From assembly GCA_011947345.1 (NCBI GenBank), contig JAAVTG010000574.1, positions 1 through 64,000 of the forward strand: DNA of 64,000 nt, in the 5' to 3' direction. This DNA is from Phytophthora quininea. Lineage: Eukaryota; Oomycota; Peronosporomycetes; Peronosporales; Peronosporaceae. The translations under genes and the position numbers were made by a program. This document shows positions 52,202 to 63,147 of this stretch, piece after piece (within the stretch, counting starts at the first letter, position 1; each line of letters begins with the position of its first letter). Under the pieces are notes generated by a model. The model did not search any database. It saw only the letters and a program-made list of their open reading frames with translations, and was not told the DNA's origin.

Positions 52202-52516
52202 TCAGAGCTTCTTTTCCTTGGCTTCCTTGGCTTTCTTGTACAGTGCGATGGAGTGATCAAAAGTCCCTTCCAGAATTGACTGGGTCTGCTGGACACGATG
52301 TTTTAGCAGTTCCGAAGTGTCGTGTAATACGTTTCGGGCAGCTGCGTCCTTACAATCCGGGATTTGGTTCCGGACAAGTTGGACTAGCTTAAGCTGCTTC
52401 ACCGTAGTCAACCACAAGTCTGTTCGGAGCTTATCAAGTTGCTCGTGACTATCGGTCAGTAACTCGGTGGTCTTTGTGAACGGCGTGTCAGGCTCGCGAG
52501 TCTTTCGCTTACCCAT
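52202..52516 (-). CDS. Small extra ORF upstream of gag in Gypsy element 2
   Basis: The 104-codon frame starts at Met 52516 (MGKRKTREPDTPFTKTTELL; it is open further upstream to 52570) between the 5' LTR and gag. It is Leu/Lys/Gln-rich and probably one long helix or coiled coil (HEQLDKLRTDLWLTTVKQLK, ending KKAKEAKEKKL). It has no match to capsid, knuckle or enzyme motifs that I can see. It could be a regulatory or accessory protein, or an upstream part of gag separated by a shift. Confidence 0.55.
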   Translation of the reverse strand: MGKRKTREPDTPFTKTTELLTDSHEQLDKLRTDLWLTTVKQLKLVQLVRNQIPDCKDAAARNVLHDTSELLKHRVQQTQSILEGTFDHSIALYKKAKEAKEKKL

Positions 52517-52880
52517 GCAAGGGAGCAGACTGAAACAGATGCAGTAGCAACGGATGTAGATCAAGCACAACCAAGTGGGTATCTAAATGGAATTTACACT
52601 CCGTGGGTTCCTGCGGTGGGTCTAGCCGAAGCGTTAAGCCCGTTTACCGTCCGACAGAAAGGAGTTCCAAATGTGTCAACCACACTAGCGTGCAACCACA
52701 CCAACTAGCCACCGAACGTTAAAGTTCGTGCTAAAGCCAATACCCTTTGTGATCTAGCGATCCCCACTACGTGGCTCACGCAAACAACCACAGGATGACT
52801 CGCTTCCCACTATGTGGCCACGAGCACCCCGACTTGAGCTCTTGTACTTGAACCGAAGCTTGACGCGACAAGTGCTACTA

Positions 52881-53428
52881 TGTAACAACTAGCGCGGGCG
52901 AGGAGCGTTGAGCGAGACGGCGGTGTTGCTGCGGGCGGAGCTGTAGTCGGAGGGAGGAGGAGCCTTGGCACTTGGAGAGTAAATTGAGAAGTGAGATTGA
53001 TCTGGCGGGTTTATCTTGCTAGCGCGCGTTGGGGAAACGCAAAGGGAAATCCAGTTCCCATCCTAAAGCCTATCAATTCTCTAAGTCCATATGAATCCTA
53101 ATTCTACCAATGAACAGCTCCTAACTGGAAACGTAGCTCGAATCTTGAATCTTCTTGATGCGTCCCATAATCAAGAATCCATCAATAACTGGATTCTTTC
53201 AAATCCGTAGAATTTAAGAGCCAATCAGAGTAAAGATTATGGGACGTTCTTGAGACACCTAGAAGGTGTAATCTTGAACTTGAAGCCCTCGACCAATAGG
53301 AACGCTTTATGTATGTATGTTTACTACCATAAAGATAGCCAGTTATCCAGCATAATCTGGATAGTCTCAAAACGTATTGACGGGGTTGTCGTCTGCAACA
53401 TGTTGTCGCTGACGGCAATTCCGTCACA
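52881..53428 (-). repeat. 5' LTR of Gypsy element 2
   Basis: This 548-bp repeat differs from 46845-47392 at one base by eye and would carry the element promoter. Confidence 0.93.
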
Positions 53429-53433
53429 TTCTC
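53429..53433. repeat. Right TTCTC target duplication of Gypsy element 2
   Basis: TTCTC follows the LTR end CCGTCACA, and P450 sequence (CGTATCGGAATCGATCC) resumes immediately. Confidence 0.9.
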
Positions 53434-54339
53434 CGTATCGGAATCGATCCACCGCTCGGGTTTGAACGCTTCAGCATCAGGTCCCCAGACTTGCGGCATC
53501 CTCACCATCGGACAACGTTGTGTTGCGAGCCGCGTGTTTGGGGTTGACTAGTACTGACTCCTTAGTTATTAATACGCAACGTCATGATGTGGTGGCTGCT
53601 AATCGCAAAGAGATTGCAGAGTTGGCCACTGCTCGTGTACTTGGAAGCTGTTGGTTGACGAAGAACCATGTGAGCGCCTGGGCGGTGGTATCTTGTTGCA
53701 GACGTTGTCGATGAAGAGCGACACAATGTGCTTGACCTTTAAGCGTCATTTCCCTTTGAACGGTGCTCGAGAGCAATCTCACTGATGCTCAGCACAATGT
53801 TGCTGATCACTTGAATATCACGTTGAATCTGGCGTTCCACTCATATCTCAAGCCACCGCTGTGTCCTCCAGAACCAACCTGAACGAAAGAAGCGGAGTAC
53901 AAGGCCTCGTTGCGCCCTGTCGAACGTCGTTTGAAACAGATGCTCTTACTCTCCATCGAGGCCTCCCATGTGGACACCGAAGCCGATCTCGCTATGCAAC
54001 TGTTGCTACGTGTGGGCTTCGACTTTGCGGCGAGAAGTCGAATGCCGTCCCTGCAACCATCCGGAGTCTGGTTTATTCTTGTTCCGCCATTTCATGTGGT
54101 CGGCGAACCTCATTGCATTAGTCTAAATATTTCTCGCATCAAGAAACCCGTCTGCCGCTTTCTGCACTCGCCTTGTGCGCTTCACACGGTAAACTGTACG
54201 GCCTTTGGGAAAGTTGTCGAACTGGGTCTTGAGCTCGTCTTCAAATGCCTTTGGTGTGAACAGCAAGGTATTTTTCCGCATCGCTAGAGCTTGGAAAAGA
54301 ATCGGCTAGGACTGTAGATATACAGTATATCTCCTCGAA

Positions 54340-57300
54340 TATGTGGCTGTAATAGTGTATGTCTACGCTCTCCATGTTGTTCACAGATCTCCCCATTCCA
54401 ACATGCTCACAAAGACAGCTTGGAATTGCCGTGCGTACTTTTGAAATAGAATCGAGGTTCCGAGTAATGTCCTTCACCGAATTTCGTTGTCCAGCGGCCT
54501 GTCACCGTCTTCTTTCCGTCTTGGCGCCGTACTTCCGTAGAGAAAGCTCGTTTTGGTTTACGGCCCACAATGCTAAGAGTTCTTGTCATGTAGCTAGAGC
54601 GGTACGAGCAATTGGGAATAGAATAGTAGTGTACGCTTCACTGAAAGAGCGCTTACACCCCCCTCCCCCGCCCGCTTCCTGTATGAGGGCAATGAGCTGG
54701 ATTTCGACTACAGCTTAAAGGGAATGTTGGACCTCTGTGAAGTCATCATCGCGGAGCATCCTTGTGTTGCATTCCAAGTTCTGGATATGATGTTCGTCGT
54801 ACGAAGCCCAACCCGTTGCAACGTTGTTGATAGGATCATGCCGTGAACCAGCGTTTTCCGTTTAAACCGAAAATGGAATTACGTGGTTGTGGCATAGCGA
54901 TTTGCCTGGGAAGCGGTGGCTAGTCGTCAGGCATCGCGCTGCGGGCTGCGTGGCGAGGATTCGTTAGTAGTCGTTTTCAACGGAGTCGTCCTTGATTGGC
55001 TGTTTTTTTAAGTCAAGCCAGGTCTCAATTGTAATGGGATTACTTCTGTTAATTGGCCATTCCCCAGAATCTTCGATTTCACGTCGACGCCATCATTGAC
55101 AATAAATAAAGACCTAGGGGACCCTTCCCAAGTATCAGCGACTGTTGGACCGAAACCTCGACGACAGGAAGGCTCGGTAGCAACGGCCCGACCTTCCGAA
55201 ACCTCGGTGACTCTTTGGGGGCCTCGGCGGTGGGTTCAACGAGGTCGCAGTTAGGAAACGGATCATATTTCACTGCATGTTTGTATGGAAAGTAGGAAAG
55301 ATAGGATTTACATAAGCCCGAATCGGAACTACATATACAGAACAGAACCCCCCCGTCAAGCACACAAGGGCCAAGTCCAGCAGCGAAATCGTATTCGGTG
55401 CGTTGCGTCTGGATCCACCCGTTTGAGTGGGTTATGTCTGACGGAGGGCACGTTTATCGGCGAGGACAGTGCTCGTCTTTCGACCAAGCAAAGAGTTTGT
55501 GGCAAAGTTGAGTGCGTATGTAGTAACGATTGAATTGCCACGCTTGTATTCGGGGTCGAGTGTCCCCCTTTTTTCTTTAAAGGTCACCGCAGGCCGAGAC
55601 CTCGGTGGACTCGCAGTCGGCCTAAATTGGCTTTGGACCTGTCTACTGTTGGGCCAGCGAGGTTTAGCGCTAGCGAGCTCGCGCTAGTGGAGTCTATTTA
55701 CTTGAGAAATCTGCGTGGACGGATCGCAAGACCAGTCCGTCCCGGTGCTAGAGCTGAATCTGGGTCTTCAGATTTGAGCCCCAACTCTCGTTGACCTTCC
55801 TGGTTGACGTTTTGTTGTAGGTGGCGTATATCCGTACTACCAACCTGTTCTCACGTGGATTTCTAGACGATAACTGGTCTTGACGTTTTGAAAACTATGC
55901 TGAGCCGGTCTGGTGACTGTTTGCGCACATGCGGACCCGTTTGCTGCGTTGTCAGCCCTGATTATTCACTGCGAATGATCTGGTTCCTGTTTTCAGATTT
56001 CTTGGGGGTCCTATTGTTCTGAGTTTTGTAGAACCCTCCCGTTGGGTACTACGATCTTCACAAAGTCGTGAATTCAACCCTAAGAGCTTGTTGTGTAAGT
56101 GAGCTCACGTCAATTGCCCTAGTCCTGACTAGACAACTAGCAACGAAGCTCCGCGACAAGCGCTACGAGAACGATTCAAATCTGGCTAATGTTAAGTGGC
56201 AAGTGCTGTACCCTGATACATGGACTAACCTCAACGGGGAATCTGTCGTGAACCGCATACTGCATTGTGATGACAGCACCTACGTCTGCTAGTCCATGTA
56301 CAACGGACCATAGTCGCATTGTAGAACGAGAGGTTTTGAGGGGACGGATATCAAGGGCCTGATGAAGAAGATTGCTTTCGTCAATATTTTGGGCCAGGGT
56401 AGCGGACAATAGACGAGCAACAAAAGCGTATGGTAATCCTTCCAGAAGGATCTCTTCAAGGTGTTTTTTCCCACAGATGTGTCTCGCTCTTGATCCGTCT
56501 AACTGTCAGGTATATTATGAAGCATTTTAATTGGTTCGGGCAACTTGATAGTGCACTTTATCAAAACGAGGCAGCCTCTTTTGGCACAAACTGGCCTGAA
56601 GGGAACATGTAAGCAAAATATAGCGCTTGTACTGCCTGTTGACAACGTCGCGCTGTAGATGATGAGCTCTGAAATTAAGAAAGTATTGCACTTTATATAT
56701 TTTCCTATACTGGAAAAAATTAGCTTCGCAGTCCCAGCACCTGCAATAGGTTGCAGAAGAGCCTATCGCGAAATAGGTAGCATCACCTCCGGGCAACATT
56801 GATCTCTTCTGAGTGACATCTATATTTCACATTTATCGTTCGTGCGACATTCACGTCCTTCAATTAGCAAATAGATTGTTTCACGGTTAGCTGAGGTGGA
56901 TGGCACATGCAACATCGCAGTAATTGATCAAGGTGGCCGAGTATTATGTTTTTGTAATTAGATTGAGGGTGAAATGATATATATCACTTATGATCAAAAT
57001 CAACTTTAACTGATGTATCGTATGTTGCAAAATGGAATCTCCGCTGGGATCCCGTCCTCAGCTCTGAAAGTAAATTCTGGGTACGTGCTCTGGGTTGAAC
57101 GCTGTTTCGCGTCGATCTGAGATTCGGAAAATATCCTGCAGACCGACATTAATTCTTGCGACTTGCTCAAAACGAACCGCGGAATGCAAACCTAAACGGC
57201 GCCGCGGTCATGACACGGTAATGTCGTTAGAAGATGGATGTCACCTCTGCAAACGCTATCTAAGTTCCAGAAGGTTTTCTAGCGCGACTCGACACCAGCA

Positions 57301-57750
57301 TCAGATGTCTACCATATGGTCCTAGAGACTAGATCTTAGGCCTAATACAAAGCCATTCCGATGCCAATCGAGACATACAATCATCGTTGGACAAGGTTTT
57401 ACAACCACCTGCACCGTGCTCTCGATGTACTCGCAGCATTGTGTTTGAGCGATCGAGACAGAGATTCGACACAGCGTTTTCTTAGACGTTACAGATTTCC
57501 CCGCCTGAACCTCGCCTGTGGCCGCCTATATTCCTCACACACATTGTGCAAATCACGAGAAATCTATCTGCGCAAAGACAGACCGTGTACTTAGTTAAAT
57601 TAACGTTGGAGGGAAAGTGTCTTCTGCGGAAATCGTGCATGCGCGCACTAGTTGCTAGATGGAAGCAGGAAACGAAAGGCTGAGAATCAGCATTATGTCT
57701 TGGAGTGAGGTTGTCCGCTCATGGTAGCATCGCTCATTCCAACATTTTCA
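54340..57750. other. Long decayed stretch, no recognisable gene
   Basis: A short conserved-looking plus frame, ELDFDYSLKGMLDLCEVIIA followed by EHPCVAFQVLDMMFVV (about 54695-54845), is the only protein-like part. No LTR pair, terminal inverted repeat or transposase motif was found in the remainder. Confidence 0.4.
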
Positions 57751-57752
57751 CC

Positions 57753-58974
57753 ATGACTTTCCGCCCCAAGACCAAGAACCAGCGCGCCAGGGTGCATGTG
57801 CGCCTTATGTTTGGCGAAAAGCTCGAGATCTGCCAAGTTGCTGGCACCTGACAGCGGAAAAGCCTCGCAGAGCTGGCGTTGTGGGCGACTCACGCTTTCG
57901 ATCTACCGCGCCCTCCGTCGGAGTGGACCCTCCGCACGATTCTTTGGAACGAAGCTTCCTCCGAGCCCTGCCTACAGACATGCACACCCGCATGAAAGTC
58001 CCTGATTCCGTCGTGGATTTGTTTGATCGCGCTCTTGTTGCGGAGTTCGACAAAATGGCAGTAAGCGTCAATTCTTTGAAGAACTACGGTCTAATATATC
58101 ACGCCAAGCTCTTTGCTGAGGAGCATTTTCCGGACCTACCATTGGACAAGCGCCCCGGTTTCTCGAAGGGTTGGATCTATCGCTTTAGACAGCGCCATGG
58201 TATACGAAGTCTTCGTAAGCATGGCGAGGCGAGGTCGGTTAGTGCCGCCGCCGCTGCTGAAGGGCGCGCCGAAATGCGCAAGCTCACTTACTTGTACGCG
58301 CTCAAGGACATCTATAATATGGATGAGACCAGATTTTTCTAGCACGCCAAGTCGCTAAGAACGCTGTCCAGATTGAGCAAAGTAGCTAGTTTTAAAGCCG
58401 ATAAGACTCGCATAACAATGGCTGTTGCTACCAACGCGGACGGTAGCGACAAGCTGAAGTTGTTGTTCATCGGTAAAGCCAATGAGCCGCGTGCGTTCAA
58501 AGGGCGCGACATTCGGGCCGAGCTTGGTGTCGATTACACGAACAGCAAAAAGCGTGGATAAATAGCTTCATCTTCATTGACTGGCTGCTCCAGCTCAACC
58601 ACAGCATGCAGCAGGAAAACCGCCGCATCCTCCTGCTAGTAGACAACGTCAGCTCGCATGTACGGCCACAAGTGCATCTTACCCACGTACGCCTCGATTT
58701 CTTGCCCAAGAACACGACAAGCGTTTTGCAGCCACTCGACCTAGGCATCATCGCTTGTATCAAGAGGAGGTTCTGCCGCATCAAGATGGAGGACAGCATC
58801 GACCGCTACATCGCGGGCTTACCGCAAGAGAAAATTTCTATCACTGCTGCTATGGATTGGGCAGCAGCCGCCTGGAAAGAGGTTACACAGGAGATTATTA
58901 GGAAATGCTGGGAGCACTCGGTTGTCATCCCGCGCTCGACTTCGTCAATGTCGATACGACGAATTCTGAGCTAC
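57753..58974 (+). pseudogene. Pogo/Tigger-type (Tc1-mariner superfamily) transposase
   Basis: From Met 57753 (MTFRPKTKNQRARVHVRLMF) an N-terminal helix-turn-helix follows with a stop after QVAGT (about 57850). A CENP-B/Tc5-like DNA-binding part comes next (LKNYGLIYHAKLFAEEHFPD, GFSKGWIYRFRQRHGIRSLR, about 58075-58215). The DDE core follows with YNMDETRFF (58318, first Asp, stop directly after), [33 protein letters not shown] (58621, second Asp) and NTTSVLQPLDLGIIACIKRR (58713, third Asp). The end is at 58974. Frame changes occur near 57860-57900 and 58560. All three catalytic Asp are preserved, so decay is recent. Such enzymes cut and paste at TA dinucleotides; I did not find the terminal repeats. 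Confidence 0.85.
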
Positions 58975-58977
58975 TAG

Positions 58978-59440
58978 TTGGATTAAGACAGTACTTTTGC
59001 TTTCAGCTCAATTCTTGTAACCTCACACTTTCTGTTGGTCCCACCTTCGAGGTTCAGGCGGGGAAATCTGTATTTAAGGGGCGAAACCAAGAAATGTCTA
59101 TGGGTCGACATACGGATGTCATCACTGGTTGATCTTTGACGAGATACACGTTAAGCAACCTGGCATGCTCCAGCCAATCGTCCATCCAGGGCACTGAAAA
59201 CGTATTCCAGATTAGAAGAAACTCTCATCATCACTTCTGCTAGCAAAGTGATAGTCTAGAAATTCAACTGAAAGCTGGGAATTCCACCAACCAGCGCTGT
59301 CTCAATAATTTTACACTCTGTGAGCTGACTGAGATCTTCTTATCACTCCAAAGTTTTTCACCTTTGGAATCGGTGAGAAACATGCCAGTGGGCAGCTCTT
59401 CATCGTTACCACCGCAGCGTATTTTTAGTATGGACCGTTT
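58978..59440. other. No recognisable gene
   Basis: Downstream flank of the pogo-like transposase. No inverted copy of a terminal repeat could be matched with the upstream side. Confidence 0.35.
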
Positions 59441-59446
59441 GAACGG

Positions 59447-59905
59447 TCAAACGTTTAAGCAAATGCCTTTTTGATCGGCGCTGTAAATCTTGCAGACGTC
59501 TGGCTCACGCCTCATTTGCTGCATCTTCTGCCGGAACTGTCGTGCTTCTTTCTCCTTGGCAGAAGAATTAGTTTTTACCTTGGCGTGTATTTGTCCGCAA
59601 AGAGAGTCCATAGTCCATGACGCGGAAGAAACCACTGCTGTCGAGCCCCATTTTCCTAAAAATAATAAATTGTTTTGGAGGAACACCATCTTCTACAGCA
59701 ATATCGTGCGCTTGCAACTGCGTTATCAATCGCGACACAGGGACACCATCTTTTAGCAGAGAATTTACCCACTCCACCCGCCTCTCTTCACCTGTCGTCG
59801 GCAGTTCTTGCAGCCCCGGGTTTCCTGACCAACCTCAAGCTGGCGATGGTCGAGAAAGCAGTCGTGGCTTCAACGTGAGCTTGATTCTTCTCCCATTGAT
59901 AAATA
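59447..59905 (-). pseudogene. Possible secreted-effector remnant with dEER-like motif
   Basis: The minus frame from about 59905 reads QAHVEATTAFSTIASLRLVR, then a dEER-like TTGEERRVEWV (about 59805-59775) and a helical SLLKDGVPVSRLITQLQAHD region. It shifts near 59575 to KTNSSAKEKEARQFRQKMQQ. A thymidine-rich, small-residue stretch before an R-x-x-R sequence and an acidic-Glu-Glu-Arg motif recalls RxLR-dEER effectors of Phytophthora, which are secreted and act in host cells. However, no signal peptide is visible upstream and the R-x-L-R itself is not exact. This is a weak call. Confidence 0.25.
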
Positions 59906-62370
59906 TGCTTCCTATTTGTATTGTGGTCATCTACTCCAGGCGAGGCAATTGAATGGGAAAAATATACTTAGTGTTTGTTAGAAGCTGCACGACTAGACTC
60001 ACACAGATAACTTGTTACTTTCAAAGTAAATCTCGGACTGACTGACCTAGCACCAGTTGCCTTTTCTACCATCACTCTTGATCTCGGTGCGCCAATCTAC
60101 TTCGTGACGATCCTCTGTCATCGTCACCAGCACTACGGGAGCTACTTCTAACAGTTTTCGTAATAAGAAGCGGATTCAGAGGAGAAACAAAATCAATATT
60201 GCCCTGTTGACCATGAGAACAGTACTGGAGATGCAAGAGAGTCTTCATGTCATCGGACACTATCCACGACTCAAAAGACTTTGTGGAGCATCTCAGTACC
60301 GGAATACTAGCGAAGCAGTAATTCATTTCGGCACCGATTTGTATTTTTGTAAAAATGGCTTCAGGTTTTCACAATGCTGCCGTAACCGGAAATACAAATG
60401 TCTACAGCAAGTAAAACAGTGTGAAAATGATGATACAACACTGATCGAGTTTATCCCGTATTTGGGTGCCTAGGGCCAGGCGACCTGAGAGATTTAGAGG
60501 ATCATGACGAAATGATCGGGGTGCTGGCGTGGCGCAGATTGATATAATTTTGATTCCTTCGAGAGATGGCGACGATGATTTTCACCGCGTGCTATTCTGG
60601 TGCTACAGCTGAGCATAACTTTGTGTCGCACAATTTGTACAGTCGCAGGCACCTAACTGGAACATCAAACCATCGATCAAGGAGCCGGTGTTCTTTATCT
60701 TAAATAAAAAAGCCCGCATGCAAAGATATCAGCTTTTATGAGTCATTGGACGAAATGGTAGTATCTGGGATGAGAGGAGCCTAACGATAACAGTACACAG
60801 AAAACCGGTCGGTGGGGATAGATAATTCATTTAATGTGTATGGCATAAAATCCGAGCACGTGGTACTTCGACCATGGTGAAGCCACCAGGTATTTGTTAA
60901 CAACAACATAAAAATAGTTTTCAACGCAATGTTTCATTAGGCCCGGAAACGGAGGAGCCCTGCATTCCTTTGATAAAGTGTCTGTGATATGCGTGCGTCT
61001 CGAGAATAGCCAGATTTGCTAGCCACCACATTCACGTCGATCACGGCAACTCGGATCCTAACCAGAATCCGAACCAGGCTTGTCTGTCATTCAATTCAAA
61101 AGTGCAGTGAATCCGCTGCAATGTTACGTGGATTCGCTCGCTGCTGAACACAGCGATGCTGAACGCTGGATCGACGAGTCAAATGTATTCCAAGGGATCG
61201 TCATGAACACGCCCCCCGCGCGGGACACAAAGTAATTAAAATATGGTCCAATAAGCCCATCAACAGTGTCATATTCTATGTTATCCACTGGGGAGGATAT
61301 GAGAAGTTGTAGAGAGAACCAACATCAAATATGTGATGTCTGCTCGATATCGCGAATTGAGATCCTGTGTGGGGTTTCTAGTCAACAACAGGAAACAGTA
61401 TGCCCCTTGCTTCGTGAACGACCAAGCAGCACGAGCGCACACGTGCGCGATACATATTGTGTTTTAAAAAGCTGTCTTCCATTCTTTCAGAGCGAATTAA
61501 TCGTCCACGGTTCCAGTATGTCAGGTAATAACATCAAGTTTGATTTATTGCGAGTGAGTATCAACAACCTCCATACCAATGAGCCATTGTCAACCCTGTT
61601 TCCAATCTGCATTGAGCCTTTCCAACTATAGCGCTAATCTCTGTATGCTGGTACTGAAGCCCCCGTGCGGTAATTGCTGTAACGACAGTGCTCCATGAAG
61701 CCACGTTTCCAGCACTCACAAGCTGAAGTCGTTAGTCGATGGGACTTCCAGGCTTCGGACGATGAACATCGTATCGATCAATCGAATACCGTAACGAGCG
61801 GGTCATATGAGCTTGTGTGCCGTTTGTTGGGGAGGAGGGGGGTATATTATTGTCACTCAGCAACATTACTGAAGGTGAAGAGTTGGTTTTCGACAACGGC
61901 TATAAGTGAGTGCTGAACAAGTTATGATGTGTCTGAATGGCTATTGATGCATATTCCTACACCATAACTTGCACAGTGGTGTTTGCCGAGGCTGCCACAT
62001 TTGCTGTTGACAATCCCGCTGCAAACAAAAAAGTGATATTTTATGACTATTTGTGCAGTTCTCGCTGTTACCTGCAGGTTGCGTGGGAGGAGAAGAAGCC
62101 GGGATGCAACGACCGCGCAACCGCAAGATGGAGACGGATAGGTTCCACTTCTGGCAAGGTTAGCGCTAGAGCCTTATGTGCGAAAATGAGGCTTGCTTCG
62201 GTCAAGCTGGGACCTGGAAACGCAACACTACGTTCGGCCAAAATGGAAAGAGGTCGCGTAAAATGCCTGGAATATCTGGAAGGTGACAAAGACCGATTGA
62301 ACAACATTTACTATTATTATGTGATTGATGATGCTAACTGACCTAGGTAGAAGAATTTGATCAACTCCTG
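59906..62370. other. Decayed intergenic DNA
   Basis: Short unrecognised frames occur at 60207-60473, 61266-61631 and 61937-62341 (plus) and 62068-62307 (minus). None shows a known motif. It is A+T-rich overall. Confidence 0.4.
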
Positions 62371-62509
62371 CTCCAAGTGGTGAATCGTGTGTCTGTCGCG
62401 TTAAATTCGGGAGTATGGTTTGAATCAATCGGCGCGTTGATCTCGTTGTTCTTGTTTAATGACATTCCTTTGGGGGCTGCTTGTAAGCTGAGTCACTTTG
62501 GATTATTAT

Positions 62510-62953
62510 CGCTTCTGGAAATACTGTGGACGAGTGGAAGGAAGTTGTGCGAAATGGCTACTGGACGATATACCAGCTCGTTTGCACGGAACCCTGCTAC
62601 TTCCATTGGGAATTTAACCGAGCGATACTGTAAGCAATGCGCCGATACTCTGGCTGTTGGTGCGCTTTCCTGGTTGTACAATGTATCGCGATGTGGTGGA
62701 AGAAGTTGTCAAAGGTGACCACGTGTGGGTCGTGCAACTACTGGGACAGAAGAAGCGCGAAGGAATTTCGTATGATGCTAATTTGCTCAGGCTTGCTGCA
62801 GCATACGAAAGCTGGGTCATTGTGCGTTGGATCCAAGAACGTTGTCCACAGATTTATTTTAAAACGGCCCGCTTAGTAAAATATATTTTTCAGCAAAGCA
62901 ACACGGAAGTCTGGTGGAGTGTGGATATCGTAGATAGCTTTATTATTTGCTAA
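62510..62953 (+). pseudogene. Third ankyrin-family fragment
   Basis: WKEVVRNGYWTIYQLVCTEP and CYFHWEFNRAI (about 62530-62625) resemble WTIGKLVYTEPRYFRLEFNR at 38030-38095. In another frame (62657-62953), VVEEVVKGDHVWVVQLLGQK and LLRLAAAYESWVIVRWIQER form ankyrin-like helix pairs, ending in a stop at 62953. It is a truncated family member lacking most repeats. Confidence 0.55.
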
Positions 62954-63147
62954 AGTGTTCCAAGAGCGCGTGGTTGGTATGTTAAGCCGGTAGCCTCCAG
63001 TTGGGATCATATACGGTACAGATCAGCATTTTGAACATGTGTCGTTTTTGCAGGATCAGCTTTGAGATCTGAAAATGCACGGTCACCCGAAGGCCACGTA
63101 GAACCTCGGCCATAAATGATTGCGAGAAGGAAGGCTCATTTGGTAAC

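Larger units (their letters stand above)
46845..53428 (-). mobile_element. Full-length Gypsy retrotransposon (element 2), very recent
   Basis: LTRs of 548 bp at each end differ by eye at a single base (GGGCGAAGC versus GGGCGGAGC), and a TTCTC duplication flanks the element. In element orientation it reads 5' LTR, a small ORF, gag, knuckle, protease, RT, RNase H, integrase, chromodomain-like end, a purine tract (GAAGAGAGG near 47395-47404) and the 3' LTR. The gag-pol frame is interrupted by only three shifts (about 51248, 49315 and 47554), each explained by one missing base in a homopolymer. Its LTR (TGTAAC...GTCACA) is unrelated to that of element 1. Confidence 0.95.
46647..54300 (-). pseudogene. 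Cytochrome P450 pseudogene 2, split by Gypsy element 2
   Basis: It is a paralogue of the gene at 39002-46469 in the same orientation. Recognisable parts begin near 54290 (ALAMRKNTLLFTPKAFEDEL, then KTQFDNFPKGRTV). These are followed by EIGFGVHMGGLDGE (about 53975), FFRSGWFWRTQ (about 53880), an I-helix remnant DTTAQALTWFF (about 53690), and MVRMPQVWGPDAEAFKPERW (about 53510-53450). After the element come LFSVSPYKVSSFKAGP and the haem loop FKAGPCMCLGKSLAM (about 46800), where the conserved Arg before the haem Cys is Cys. The end LPIKGA stops at 46649-46647. Stops and shifts are frequent and the ExxR helix is missing, so this copy is more decayed than the first. Confidence 0.8.
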
